27,310 nt of DNA from Stenotrophomonas maltophilia (GCA_002435595.1 DJBL01000074.1:1-27310); one strand, 5' to 3'; shown: positions 7,975 through 16,136, numbered from the stretch's first letter. Notes: a model not told the origin generated them from the sequence alone. Translations and numbers: made by a program.

Positions 7975-7997
7975 GGCTGCGACGTTCGGTCGCAGCC
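7975..7997 (+). terminator. Hairpin without U-tract after the first lipoprotein gene
   Basis: GGCTGCGAC (7975-7983) pairs perfectly with GTCGCAGCC (7989-7997) around a 5-nt loop, 7 bp after the stop codon. No T-run follows, so it may be an RNA-stabilising or pausing hairpin rather than a full intrinsic terminator. Confidence 0.4.
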
Positions 7998-8012
7998 CGG
8001 CCCGCATGCACG

Positions 8013-8043
8013 GGGGGAGGACTAGAATGGCCCTCCCCCTTTT
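8013..8043 (+). terminator. Terminator-like hairpin with TTTT directly upstream of the second lipoprotein gene
   Basis: GGGGGAGG (8013-8020) pairs with CCTCCCCC (8032-8039) and TTTT follows, ending 18 bp before the ATG at 8062. The 11-nt loop contains TAGAAT (8023-8028), which also reads as a -10 box. It could end the upstream operon, attenuate read-through, or mark a separate promoter. No clear -35 box is visible. Confidence 0.45.
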
Positions 8044-8061
8044 CATGCCTGCCGTCTGCCC

Positions 8062-8487
8062 ATGAAGAAGCTCTGCCTGCTCCTGTTCGCCCTGTTCTGC
8101 GTGGTCGCCACCGGCTGCGACCAGGAATACCGCAACCATCGCGCCGAGCGCGGCAAACCGAAGATTACGGTCAGCGACGGCATGCTCACCGTGCGCCGTG
8201 CGCCGGCGCCGAACATCATCGTGCTGCCCAATGGGCACATGAAGATCGACGAGATCGAGATTCCGCTCGATGCCAGCCAGCAGGCCCTGCTGCAGGGCAT
8301 GTTCGGGCAGCTGCAGGTGCTGCGCCAGAACACGCTCACCGACGCTCCGCCGGACCCGGCCAAGCGCTCGGTCAAGATCCAGGTTCCTGCCGGCATGCAG
8401 CCGATTCCGCCGGACCTGGTGCAGCGCATCCCGGAGTTCAAGGATTACACCGAGACCTTCGACAACCTGCAGGCCGACCGGCACTGA
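8062..8487 (+). CDS. Putative lipoprotein related to the upstream lipoprotein
   Basis: A 141-residue protein with a lipoprotein signal (MKKLCLLLFALFCVVATGC, acylated Cys19 in ATGC). The mature part contains ITVSDGMLTVRRAPAPNIIV, IPLDASQQALLQGMFGQLQV and a C-terminal IPPDLVQRIPEFKDYTETFD. The VSDG and DASQQALL motifs match those of the preceding lipoprotein in the same order, which argues for common ancestry, but this copy lacks the Gly-rich second half. It is probably anchored in the outer membrane; function unknown. It lies 94 bp after its neighbour, behind a hairpin, so it may be separately controlled. Confidence 0.78.
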   Translation: MKKLCLLLFALFCVVATGCDQEYRNHRAERGKPKITVSDGMLTVRRAPAPNIIVLPNGHMKIDEIEIPLDASQQALLQGMFGQLQVLRQNTLTDAPPDPAKRSVKIQVPAGMQPIPPDLVQRIPEFKDYTETFDNLQADRH

Positions 8488-8626
8488 ACCTGGCAGGTAG
8501 ATCCACGCCAAGCGCGGCTGCCTTGGCGGCCGACGCCAGGGCGCCGGATCGAAGCGCCGCCACGCACGGCGGGGGATCTGTCGCAAATCCAGGCGTGCGC
8601 CGGGCGCCGCACGCAATCGCGTGACG
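8488..8626. other. Intergenic stretch with a REP half-element remnant
   Basis: No gene is seen. GTAGATCCACGCCA at 8497-8510 is exactly one arm of the GTAGATCCACGCC...GCGTGGAT palindrome found intact (opposite strand) at 27211-27234. The matching second arm is missing, so it looks like a truncated element. Confidence 0.4.
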
Positions 8627-8656
8627 AAAAAAACGGGCCTTGCGGCCCGTTTTTTG
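8627..8656. terminator. Bidirectional intrinsic terminator between lipoprotein gene and fumC
   Basis: An A-run, ACGGGCC, a TTGC loop, GGCCCGT and a T-run form a strong GC stem with U-tracts on both strands. It lies between two convergent genes and can terminate both. Confidence 0.9.
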
Positions 8657-8675
8657 TTTCAGCGTCGCATCGCGA

Positions 8676-10091
<1,416 letters not shown>

Positions 10092-10263
10092 TGCATCACT
10101 CCGCGTTTCTTTCGGTTTGGAAAGGGAACCTGCGGCTGGCAACGGGCCTGATTCCCTGGCTGGCGGCTCTGCGCACGATACTCCCAAGCCGTGTTGAAAC
10201 CCAAGGACGGGTGTGATGGGCTAGACTCGGGATTCGTGTTCATTCAGAAAGCCTTCCGCCCCC
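10092..10263. other. Divergent promoter region between fumC and the CNNM/CorC-type gene
   Basis: TAGACT at 10222-10227 on the plus strand is a reasonable -10 for the rightward genes. TTGAAA at 10194-10199 is too far away (22 bp spacing) to be a normal -35 partner. No clear fumC promoter is identified. Confidence 0.35.
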
Positions 10264-10365
10264 ATGGGTGACGACCCCGACAGTAGTCCCTGGCCTGCCG
10301 CCGCGCAGCGCCCCGTCCTGCCTTCCACCCTGCCTGCCGCGCTGCTGCCGGAGGCGTGGCGATGA
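10264..10365 (+). CDS. Possible 33-residue upstream ORF overlapping the CNNM/CorC-type gene
   Basis: ATG at 10264 opens a 33-codon frame (MGDDPDSSPW..., then Pro/Ala/Leu-rich) whose TGA at 10363-10365 overlaps the downstream ATG in the ATGA arrangement. It begins about 35 nt after the TAGACT -10. No strong ribosome binding site precedes it. It could be a leader peptide that couples translation, or chance; the composition offers no support beyond the overlap. Confidence 0.25.
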   Translation: MGDDPDSSPWPAAAQRPVLPSTLPAALLPEAWR

Positions 10366-11684
10366 TCGGCAACCTCCTGCTTCTGCTGCTGGCCCTGGGC
10401 CTGGTGCTGCTCAACGGCTTTTTCGTGGCCGCCGAGTTCGCCCTGGTCAAGCTGCGCCACACCCAGGCCGTCGGCCTGGCCGAACGCCACGGCTGGCGCG
10501 GCCGCCTGCTGCTCAACGTGCACTCGCACCTGGATGCCTACCTGTCGGCCTGCCAGCTCGGCATCACCCTGTCCTCGCTGGGCCTGGGCTGGGTCGGTGA
10601 GCCCGCCTTCGCGCACCTGCTGCAACCGCTGTTCGATGCCTTGGGCATGAGCGCCGACGCCGCGCGCCTGACCGCCTTCATCATCGCCTTCAGCGTGATC
10701 TCCTTCCTGCACATCGTGCTGGGCGAACTGGCGCCCAAGTCGATGGCGATCCGCCGCCCGGACCGCATGTCGCTGTGGACCGCCGCGCCGCTGTACCTGT
10801 TCTACTGGGCCATGTACCCGGCCATCTGGCTGCTCAACAACAGTGCCAATGCGCTGCTGCGGCTGGCCGGCTGGGGCGATGTGGAGCACACCTCGCACCG
10901 CTATTCGCGCGAGGAGCTCAAGCTGATCGTCGGCCGCCAGCAGCCCACCGGCACCGCGCCGGACCAGGACCTCACGCTGATGAGCCACGCGCTGGAACTG
11001 CCCGAGCTGGTGGCCGGCGACCTGATGCGCTCACGCGACCACATGCGCTCGTTCCGCGAAGGGATGCGCCTGGCCGAGGTCATGGCCGAGTTCGCCGAGA
11101 GCCGCTACAGCCGCTACCCGTGGTTCGACCGCGACGGCGAGGAAGTGCTCGGCATCCTGCACATGAAGGACCTGCTGGTGGAGATCGCCCGCGGCCGTCC
11201 CACCGACGATCTGCGCCCGCTGCTGCGACCGGCCAATCTGATCGCGCTGGAAACCCCGGTGCCGCTGGTGCTGGAGCGCTTCCGCACCGGCACCACCCAC
11301 CTGGCGCTGTGCGTGGAGGAACACGGCCGGATCCTGGGCTACTTCACCCTGGAAGACCTGCTGGAGGTGGTGGTCGGCGACATCGAAGACGAGCACCCGC
11401 ATATCGTCAAGGACGCGCCGACCCGCGGCGCCGATGGCAGCCTGCTGGTGGCCGGCTCCACCTCGATCTTCCGGCTGGAGCGCCTGCTCGGGCACGATCT
11501 GCAGGCGCCGGACCACCTCAATTCGGTCGGCGGGCTGATCGTGCACCAGCTGCAGCGGCTGCCCGAGGAGGGGGAGCAGCTGCTGATCGACGGGCACCAG
11601 TTCACCATCAAGCGCATGACCGGGCACCGTATCCAGGCGGTGACCGTACGCATGGCACAGGCCGAGGCCCCCGGGGCAGCGTAG
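10362..11684 (+). CDS. CNNM/DUF21-CBS-CorC membrane protein (haemolysin-like family)
   Basis: A 440-residue inner-membrane protein. The N-terminal DUF21/CNNM domain (~1-190) opens with MIGNLLLLLLALGLVLLNGF and FFVAAEFALVKLR and includes SHLDAYLSACQLGITLSSLG and the conserved LGELAPKSMAIRRPD. A CBS-domain pair follows (~200-335; RYSRYPWFDRDGEEVLGILH and ...GRILGYFTLEDLLEVVVGDI), then a CorC/HlyC C-terminal domain (~350-435). CNNM-type proteins are implicated in Mg2+ and Co2+ efflux; 'haemolysin' labels are historical. The start at 10362 is preferred to the GTG at 10356 because GGAGG (10350-10354 region) is properly spaced only for the ATG. purB follows 36 bp downstream. Confidence 0.92.
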   Translation: MIGNLLLLLLALGLVLLNGFFVAAEFALVKLRHTQAVGLAERHGWRGRLLLNVHSHLDAYLSACQLGITLSSLGLGWVGEPAFAHLLQPLFDALGMSADAARLTAFIIAFSVISFLHIVLGELAPKSMAIRRPDRMSLWTAAPLYLFYWAMYPAIWLLNNSANALLRLAGWGDVEHTSHRYSREELKLIVGRQQPTGTAPDQDLTLMSHALELPELVAGDLMRSRDHMRSFREGMRLAEVMAEFAESRYSRYPWFDRDGEEVLGILHMKDLLVEIARGRPTDDLRPLLRPANLIALETPVPLVLERFRTGTTHLALCVEEHGRILGYFTLEDLLEVVVGDIEDEHPHIVKDAPTRGADGSLLVAGSTSIFRLERLLGHDLQAPDHLNSVGGLIVHQLQRLPEEGEQLLIDGHQFTIKRMTGHRIQAVTVRMAQAEAPGAA

Positions 11685-11705
11685 AATGACGGCCCCCGCC
11701 GTCAT
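11682..11705 (+). promoter_or_regulatory. purB promoter -10 and overlapping perfect dyad
   Basis: TAGAAT (11682-11687) sits where a -10 for purB would be. Overlapping it, ATGACGGC (11686-11693) and GCCGTCAT (11698-11705) form a perfect 8-bp dyad around CCCC. It may be an operator, a 5' hairpin of the purB message or the 3' hairpin of the preceding gene. No convincing -35 is seen. Confidence 0.4.
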
Positions 11706-11720
11706 CGCCCTGCCCCTGCC

Positions 11721-13088
11721 ATGTCCGAATTCGCCCTGCTCGCCCTGTCCCCGCTCGATGGCCGCTATGCCGGCAAAGTCGACGCGCTGCGCCCGATCTT
11801 CTCCGAATATGGCCTGATCAAGGCCCGCGTGAAGGTGGAAGTGGAATGGCTGCTGGCACTGGCCAACGAGCCGGGCATCGTCGAACTGGCGCCGTTCCCG
11901 GCCGCCGCCGTCGCCCGCCTGCGCGCGCTGGCCGATGACTTCTCCCCGGCCCATGCGGCCCGGGTCAAGGAGATCGAACGCACCACCAACCACGACGTCA
12001 AGGCCGTGGAGTACTTCATCAAGGAGCAGCTCAAGGCCGACGCCGAGCTGGGCCCGGCACTGGAGTTCGTGCATTTCGCCTGCACCAGCGAAGACATCAA
12101 CAACCTCAGCTACGGGCTGATGCTCGAGCAGGCCCGCCGTGAGGTGCTGCTGCCCAGCCTGGACGGCGTCACCGCCAGCCTGCGCGCCCTCGCCCACGCC
12201 CAGGCCAACCAGCCGATGCTGTCGCGCACCCACGGCCAGACCGCCTCGCCCACCACCCTGGGCAAGGAAGTGGCCAACGTGGTGGCCCGCCTGGAGCGCC
12301 AGCGCAGGCAGATCGCCGCGGTGGAACTGACCGGCAAGATCAACGGCGCGGTCGGCAACTACAACGCCCACGTCATCGCCTACCCGGCGGTGGACTGGCC
12401 GGCCTTCGCCAAGCGCTTCGTGGAAAGCCTGGGCCTGGTGTTCAACCCGTACACCACCCAGATCGAGCCGCACGACAACGTCGCCGAGATCGGCGATGCC
12501 GCGCGTCGCGCCAACATCATCCTGATCGACCTGGCCCGCGACATCTGGGGCTACATCTCGCTGGGCTACTTCAAGCAGAAGCTCAAGGAAGGCGAAGTGG
12601 GCTCCTCGACCATGCCGCACAAGGTCAACCCGATCGACTTCGAGAACGCCGAGGGCAACTTCGGCATCGCCAACGCCCTGTTCGAGCATTTCAGCGCCAA
12701 GCTGCCGATCAGCCGCTGGCAGCGCGACCTCACCGACTCCACCGTGCTGCGCGCGGTCGGCACGGCCTTCGGCCACACCCAGGTCGGCCTGGATTCGCTG
12801 GCCAAGGGCCTGGGCAAGCTGACCGTGAACCCCGAGCGCCTGGATGCCGATCTGGATGCCTCGTGGGAAGTGCTGGCCGAAGCCGTGCAGACGGTGATGC
12901 GCCGTTACGGCCTGCCCAACCCCTACGAGCAGCTCAAGGCCCTGACCCGCGGCCAGGGCATCACCGCCGAATCGATGCAGGCCTTCGTCGAATCGCTGGA
13001 CCTGCCCGAAGACGCCAAGCAGGGCCTGCGCGCACTGACCCCGGGCGGCTACGTCGGCCTGGCGGCGGACCTGGCCAAGGCGATCTGA
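11721..13088 (+). CDS. purB: Adenylosuccinate lyase
   Basis: A 455-residue cytoplasmic enzyme that removes fumarate from SAICAR and from adenylosuccinate, acting twice in purine synthesis. The N-terminus SPLDGRYAGKVDALRPIFSE is characteristic of the proteobacterial PurB group. The catalytic general acid is His171 in SRTHGQTASPTTLGKE, and the base Ser295 lies in the superfamily signature GSSTMPHKVNP (294-304). TSEDINNLSYG (122-132) forms part of the substrate site. The numbering matches the E. coli enzyme. It belongs to the same superfamily as the fumC product encoded 1.6 kb away. A terminator follows at 13115-13146. Confidence 0.97.
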   Translation: MSEFALLALSPLDGRYAGKVDALRPIFSEYGLIKARVKVEVEWLLALANEPGIVELAPFPAAAVARLRALADDFSPAHAARVKEIERTTNHDVKAVEYFIKEQLKADAELGPALEFVHFACTSEDINNLSYGLMLEQARREVLLPSLDGVTASLRALAHAQANQPMLSRTHGQTASPTTLGKEVANVVARLERQRRQIAAVELTGKINGAVGNYNAHVIAYPAVDWPAFAKRFVESLGLVFNPYTTQIEPHDNVAEIGDAARRANIILIDLARDIWGYISLGYFKQKLKEGEVGSSTMPHKVNPIDFENAEGNFGIANALFEHFSAKLPISRWQRDLTDSTVLRAVGTAFGHTQVGLDSLAKGLGKLTVNPERLDADLDASWEVLAEAVQTVMRRYGLPNPYEQLKALTRGQGITAESMQAFVESLDLPEDAKQGLRALTPGGYVGLAADLAKAI

Positions 13089-13114
13089 GGATCGCGCCAC
13101 CCGCGTGAACCGCG

Positions 13115-13146
13115 AAGGGACGCCGGCACTGCCAGCGTCCCTTTTT
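13115..13146 (+). terminator. Intrinsic terminator of purB
   Basis: AAGGGACGC (13115-13123) pairs with GCGTCCCTT (13135-13143), with a further GGC/GCC pairing near the loop and TTTTT after it. It lies 27 bp past the purB stop. Confidence 0.88.
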
Positions 13147-13157
13147 CAACCCACCGG

Positions 13158-13373
13158 CGAGGGTCGGATCCCGATCGACCGCCGACGTGGCCGATCGGCG
13201 CGACGAACGCATGACCCCGGCCGGCGACACACGGGCGCCGGCATCGCCCGTTTTTTTTGTGATGGACGACAGGGTCGCCGGGAAGCGCCCGGCCCTGCGG
13301 GCGCTCCATTGCACTGCGTTACCGGATCGGGACACGGTATCGGCAGTCGGTTGGGACCCGACCCGACCCTACC
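13158..13373. repeat. Array core block A1
   Basis: First full core, 216 bp, longer than the others because of an ACCCG duplication near its right end and a longer T-run. Its left tip reads GCGAGGG instead of GGTAGGG. Confidence 0.85.
13231..13258 (+). terminator. Terminator-like hairpin inside core A1
   Basis: ACGGGCG (13231-13237) pairs perfectly with CGCCCGT (13245-13251) around CCGGCAT, and the T-run reaches 13258. It would act as a second terminator behind purB. Equivalent hairpins occur in A2 (GGGCG/CGCCC plus T5) and, with one mismatch, in A3 and A4. Confidence 0.7.
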
Positions 13374-13537
13374 AGAGCTGCGCCTTCCCGGGTCTCCTGC
13401 TGCCACCAATCCTGTTGCGTTACCGACCGAAGGCGTCAGGGGCCGCGCGCACCACCCAGCCGATATCGCGCGACGTGGGACCAGCGCATTTCCCCGCACG
13501 ACCGCCGCGGACACTCCGATGACCGACCGACCCACCC
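13374..13537. repeat. Array linker block B1
   Basis: 164 bp running from the AG after CCCTACC to the C before the next GGTAGGG. It is nearly identical to B2, including the CCGATATCGCGCGACGTGGG segment. Confidence 0.8.
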
Positions 13538-13747
13538 GGTAGGGTCGGATCCCGATCGACCGCCGACGTTGCCGATCGGCGCGACGAACGCATGACCCCG
13601 GCCGGAGATGGGCGGACGCCAGCATCGCCCGTTTTTCGTCATGGACGACAGGGCCGCCGGGCAGCGCCCGGCCCTACGGGCGCTCCATTGCACTGCGTTA
13701 CCGGATCGGGACACGGTATCGGCAGTCGGTTGGGACCCGACCCTACC
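13538..13747. repeat. Array core block A2
   Basis: 210-bp core with intact GGTAGGG/CCCTACC tips. The central hairpin AGCGCCCG-loop-CGGGCGCT is conserved in all four cores while its loop varies (GCCCTG or GCCCTA). The terminator-like hairpin uses a shifted GGGCG arm at 13610-13614. Confidence 0.85.
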
Positions 13748-13911
13748 AGGGCAGCGCCTTCCCGGGTCTCGCGCTGCCCCCAATCCTGTTGCGTTACCGA
13801 CCGAAGGCGTCACCGCCCGCGCGCACCACCCATCCGATATCGCGCGACGTGGGACCAGCGCATTTCCCCGCACGACCGCCGCGGACACTCCGATGACCGA
13901 CCAACCCACCT
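13748..13911. repeat. Array linker block B2
   Basis: 164 bp. Its first part forms a perfect 9-bp hairpin, GGGCAGCGC (13749-13757) with GCGCTGCCC (13771-13779); the other linkers pair here only partly. Confidence 0.8.
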
Positions 13912-14120
13912 GGTAGGGTCGGATCCCGATCGACCGCCGACGTTGCTGATCGGCGCGACGAACGCATGACCCCGGCCGAAGACACACGGGCGCCGGCATC
14001 ACCCGTTTTTGTGATGGACGACAGGGCCGCCGGGCAGCGCCCGGCCCTGCGGGCGCTCCATTGCACTGCGTTACCGGATCGGGACACGGCACCGGCAGGC
14101 GGTTGGGACCCGACCCTACC
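13912..14120. repeat. Array core block A3
   Basis: 209-bp core with intact inverted tips. The terminator-like stem has one mismatch (ACGGGCG against CACCCGT) followed by T5. Confidence 0.85.
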
Positions 14121-14203
14121 AGCGCTGCGCTTTCCCGGGTCTCGTGCTGACACCAATCCTGCTGCGACCGCCGCGGACACTCCGATGACCAACCAACCCA
14201 CCT
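14121..14203. repeat. Array linker block B3, internally deleted
   Basis: 83 bp. Both ends match B1 and B2, but about 81 bp between the CCTGTTGCG equivalent and ACCGCCGCGGAC are missing. This indicates deletion inside one linker after the array formed. Confidence 0.8.
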
Positions 14204-14413
14204 GGTAGGGTCGGATCCCGATCGACCGCCGACGTTGCTGATCGGCGCGACGAACGCATGACCCCGGCCGAAGACACACGGGCGCCGGCATCACCCGTTT
14301 GTTGTGATGGACGACAGGGCCGCCGGGCAGCGCCCGGCCCTACGGGCGCTCCATTGCACTGCGTTACCGGATCGGGACACGGTATCGGCAGTCGGTTGGG
14401 ACCCGACCCTACC
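14204..14413. repeat. Array core block A4
   Basis: 210-bp core with intact tips, very close to A3 in its left half (shared TTGCTGATCGG and CCGAAGACACACGGG) and to A2 in parts of its right half (GGTATCGGCAGTCGG). Confidence 0.85.
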
Positions 14414-14480
14414 AGGCTGCGCCTTCCCCGGTCTGGTGCTGCCCCCAATCCTGGTGCGTTACCGACCGAGGGCGTCACCG
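14414..14480. repeat. Array linker block B4, truncated
   Basis: 67 bp matching the first part of B2, up to GGCGTCACCG. The similarity stops there and unique sequence leading to roxA begins. Confidence 0.75.
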
Positions 14481-14706
14481 GCCGGACCGACATTGCGCCC
14501 ACCCCTGGCTGTCGTACGCCGCTCAACGTGCACGTCACGCAAGGACGCGGGGCTGGACATGGATTTGCGACTCGGACCGCCACGCCCGCGCCCCCGCGAC
14601 ACCGCACCGCAGGTGCACATCCGCCCCAACCAGCGGACAATAGCCCCGCTCGCGCCGGCCAAGGCCGCGCCCCCGCTTTCTGTCTACACGCTCCCAGGAT
14701 TCCCCC
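14481..14706 (+). other. Unique leader region before roxA
   Basis: 226 bp without a gene. GACAAT at 14636-14641 is a possible weak -10, with no clear -35. No strong purine-rich ribosome binding site is visible; CCCAGGA lies 9-15 bp before the ATG. Confidence 0.35.
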
Positions 14707-16134
14707 ATGGCTGCCCGCACGACCAAGACCCCCGTCATTGAAATCCAGGCCCGCCCCGGCCTCCCGCTCGGCATGCCCGCGGCCGTGTTCCTGCGCGACT
14801 ACTGGCAGAAGCGCCCCCTGCTCATCCGCGCCGCCTTCCCGGACTTCCAGACCCCGGTCCAGCCCGAAGACCTGGCTGGGCTGGCCTGCGAGGAAACCGC
14901 GCTGTCGCGCCTGATCACGCATGATCGGGCCACCGACGGCTGGACCGTGCGTACCGGCCCGTTCCAGGAAGACGAGTTCCCGGGCATGCCCGACCACGAC
15001 TGGACCCTGCTGGTCCAGGACGTGGACAAGTGGGACGCCGACGTGCGCGCCCTGATCGGCCACTTCGACTTCCTGCCGCGCTGGCGCATGGACGATGTGA
15101 TGATCAGTTTCGCCGCCACCGGCGGCTCGGTCGGCGCCCACGTCGACCAGTACGACGTCTTCCTGCTGCAGGCCCACGGCCACCGCCGCTGGCAGATCGA
15201 CGCCAGTGAATCCACCAAGGGCAAGCGCCCCCCGCTGGACTTCCGCGATGACGTCGAGCTCAAGCTCCTGCGCCGCTTCAAGCCCACCCACGACTGGGTC
15301 CTGGCACCGGGCGACATGCTCTACCTGCCGCCCAACGTGCCGCACAACGGCGTGGCCGAAGACCCCTGCCTGACCTTCTCCTTCGGCATGCGCGCACCGG
15401 CCTCGGCCGAGCTGATCAGCGATTACCTGGACACCCTCATCGAAGGCGCCGACGAGTCCATCCGCTACCAGGATCCGGATCTCACCCTGCCCGAGGACCC
15501 CAACGAAATCGACGTGGTGGCGATGAACCGCGTGGTCGAGGCGCTCAACGCCATCCGCATGAACGACCCGGACAAGCTCGGCGACTGGTTCGGCCGCTTC
15601 ATCACCACCTACCGCGCCGCCGGCGAAGTGATGCCCGGTGGCGAACCGGTGCCGCGCGAGGACATCGAAGCGGCGCTGGGCGCCGGCCTGGACCTGCAGC
15701 GCCACCCCTGGGCGCGGATGGCCTGGCGGCGTGCCAAGCGTGGCGCCAGCCTGTACTGCAGTGGCCTGGAGTTCGCCCTGCCGGTCAAGGACGCCCAGCT
15801 GCTGGCCGCCACCGAACAGCTCGGCGGCGCGCTGTACCAGAAGCTCTCGGCCAAGGGCCGCGACGCCGTGCAGGCGCTGGTCTGCGGCGGCTACTACCAG
15901 CTGTTCGACGCCACCGCCTTCGATGACGGGGACGACTACGAGGACGAGGACGACCACGAGGACGCAGGCGATACCGTCACCGGCCCCGCCGTCGTCGATG
16001 GCAGCGGCGCGGTCGACGTGGACACTGCGGCCACCGGGGCCGACGTCCACGAAGTGACCATCCACGAAGACGGCATCGAAGTGATCGTCGATTTCGACGA
16101 TAGCGACGACCAGGACGACGGCAAGCCGGCCTGA
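14707..16134 (+). CDS. roxA: 50S ribosomal protein L16 arginine hydroxylase (JmjC-type ribosomal oxygenase, YcfD/RoxA)
   Basis: A 475-residue Fe(II)/2-oxoglutarate oxygenase. In E. coli this family hydroxylates an arginine of ribosomal protein uL16. The double-stranded beta-helix domain carries the iron triad His145 and Asp147 (GAHVDQYDVF) and His213 (LPPNVPHNGVAED). RDYWQKRPLLIRAAFP (30-45) is the typical family N-terminus. A helical dimerisation region and the winged-helix-like C-terminal domain follow (to ~400). E. coli YcfD has 373 residues. The extra length here is mostly a very acidic tail (~405-475, rich in Asp and Glu). The GNAT gene begins 2 bp after the stop, so the two are probably co-translated. 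Confidence 0.92.
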   Translation: MAARTTKTPVIEIQARPGLPLGMPAAVFLRDYWQKRPLLIRAAFPDFQTPVQPEDLAGLACEETALSRLITHDRATDGWTVRTGPFQEDEFPGMPDHDWTLLVQDVDKWDADVRALIGHFDFLPRWRMDDVMISFAATGGSVGAHVDQYDVFLLQAHGHRRWQIDASESTKGKRPPLDFRDDVELKLLRRFKPTHDWVLAPGDMLYLPPNVPHNGVAEDPCLTFSFGMRAPASAELISDYLDTLIEGADESIRYQDPDLTLPEDPNEIDVVAMNRVVEALNAIRMNDPDKLGDWFGRFITTYRAAGEVMPGGEPVPREDIEAALGAGLDLQRHPWARMAWRRAKRGASLYCSGLEFALPVKDAQLLAATEQLGGALYQKLSAKGRDAVQALVCGGYYQLFDATAFDDGDDYEDEDDHEDAGDTVTGPAVVDGSGAVDVDTAATGADVHEVTIHEDGIEVIVDFDDSDDQDDGKPA

Positions 16135-16136
16135 GC

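Larger units (their letters stand above)
13147..14480. repeat. Long tandem array of alternating core (A) and linker (B) blocks
   Basis: This 1.33-kb gene-free stretch between purB and roxA consists of near-identical units arranged (B)-A1-B1-A2-B2-A3-B3-A4-B4. The conserved GGGTCGGATC marks each unit at 13161, 13542, 13916 and 14208, giving periods of 381, 374 and 292 bp. The A block (~210 bp) begins GGTAGGGTCGG and ends with its inverse CCGACCCTACC, with imperfect pairing extending ~30 bp inwards. The B block (164 bp) is shortened in B3 (83 bp) and truncated in B4. The array starts with a 9-bp remnant of the B end (CAACCCACC, 13147-13155). Frames through it are not conserved because two of three periods are not multiples of three. 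I do not recognise a named family. It is not a CRISPR array. Confidence 0.93.

Noticed and set aside
13436..14092. Long minus-strand open frames through the tandem array
   Set aside because: Two of three unit periods (374 and 292 bp) are not multiples of three, so the frame shifts from unit to unit. Overlapping frames are open on both strands, as expected for GC-rich repeats, and no ribosome binding site or recognisable protein feature is present.
13147..14480. CRISPR array
   Set aside because: Units are ~210 and 164 bp and both parts are repeated. There are no short repeats with unique spacers and no cas genes.
14116..16065. 649-codon open frame opposite roxA
   Set aside because: It is the shadow of roxA on the other strand; the plus-strand product has a complete recognised domain with intact iron ligands.
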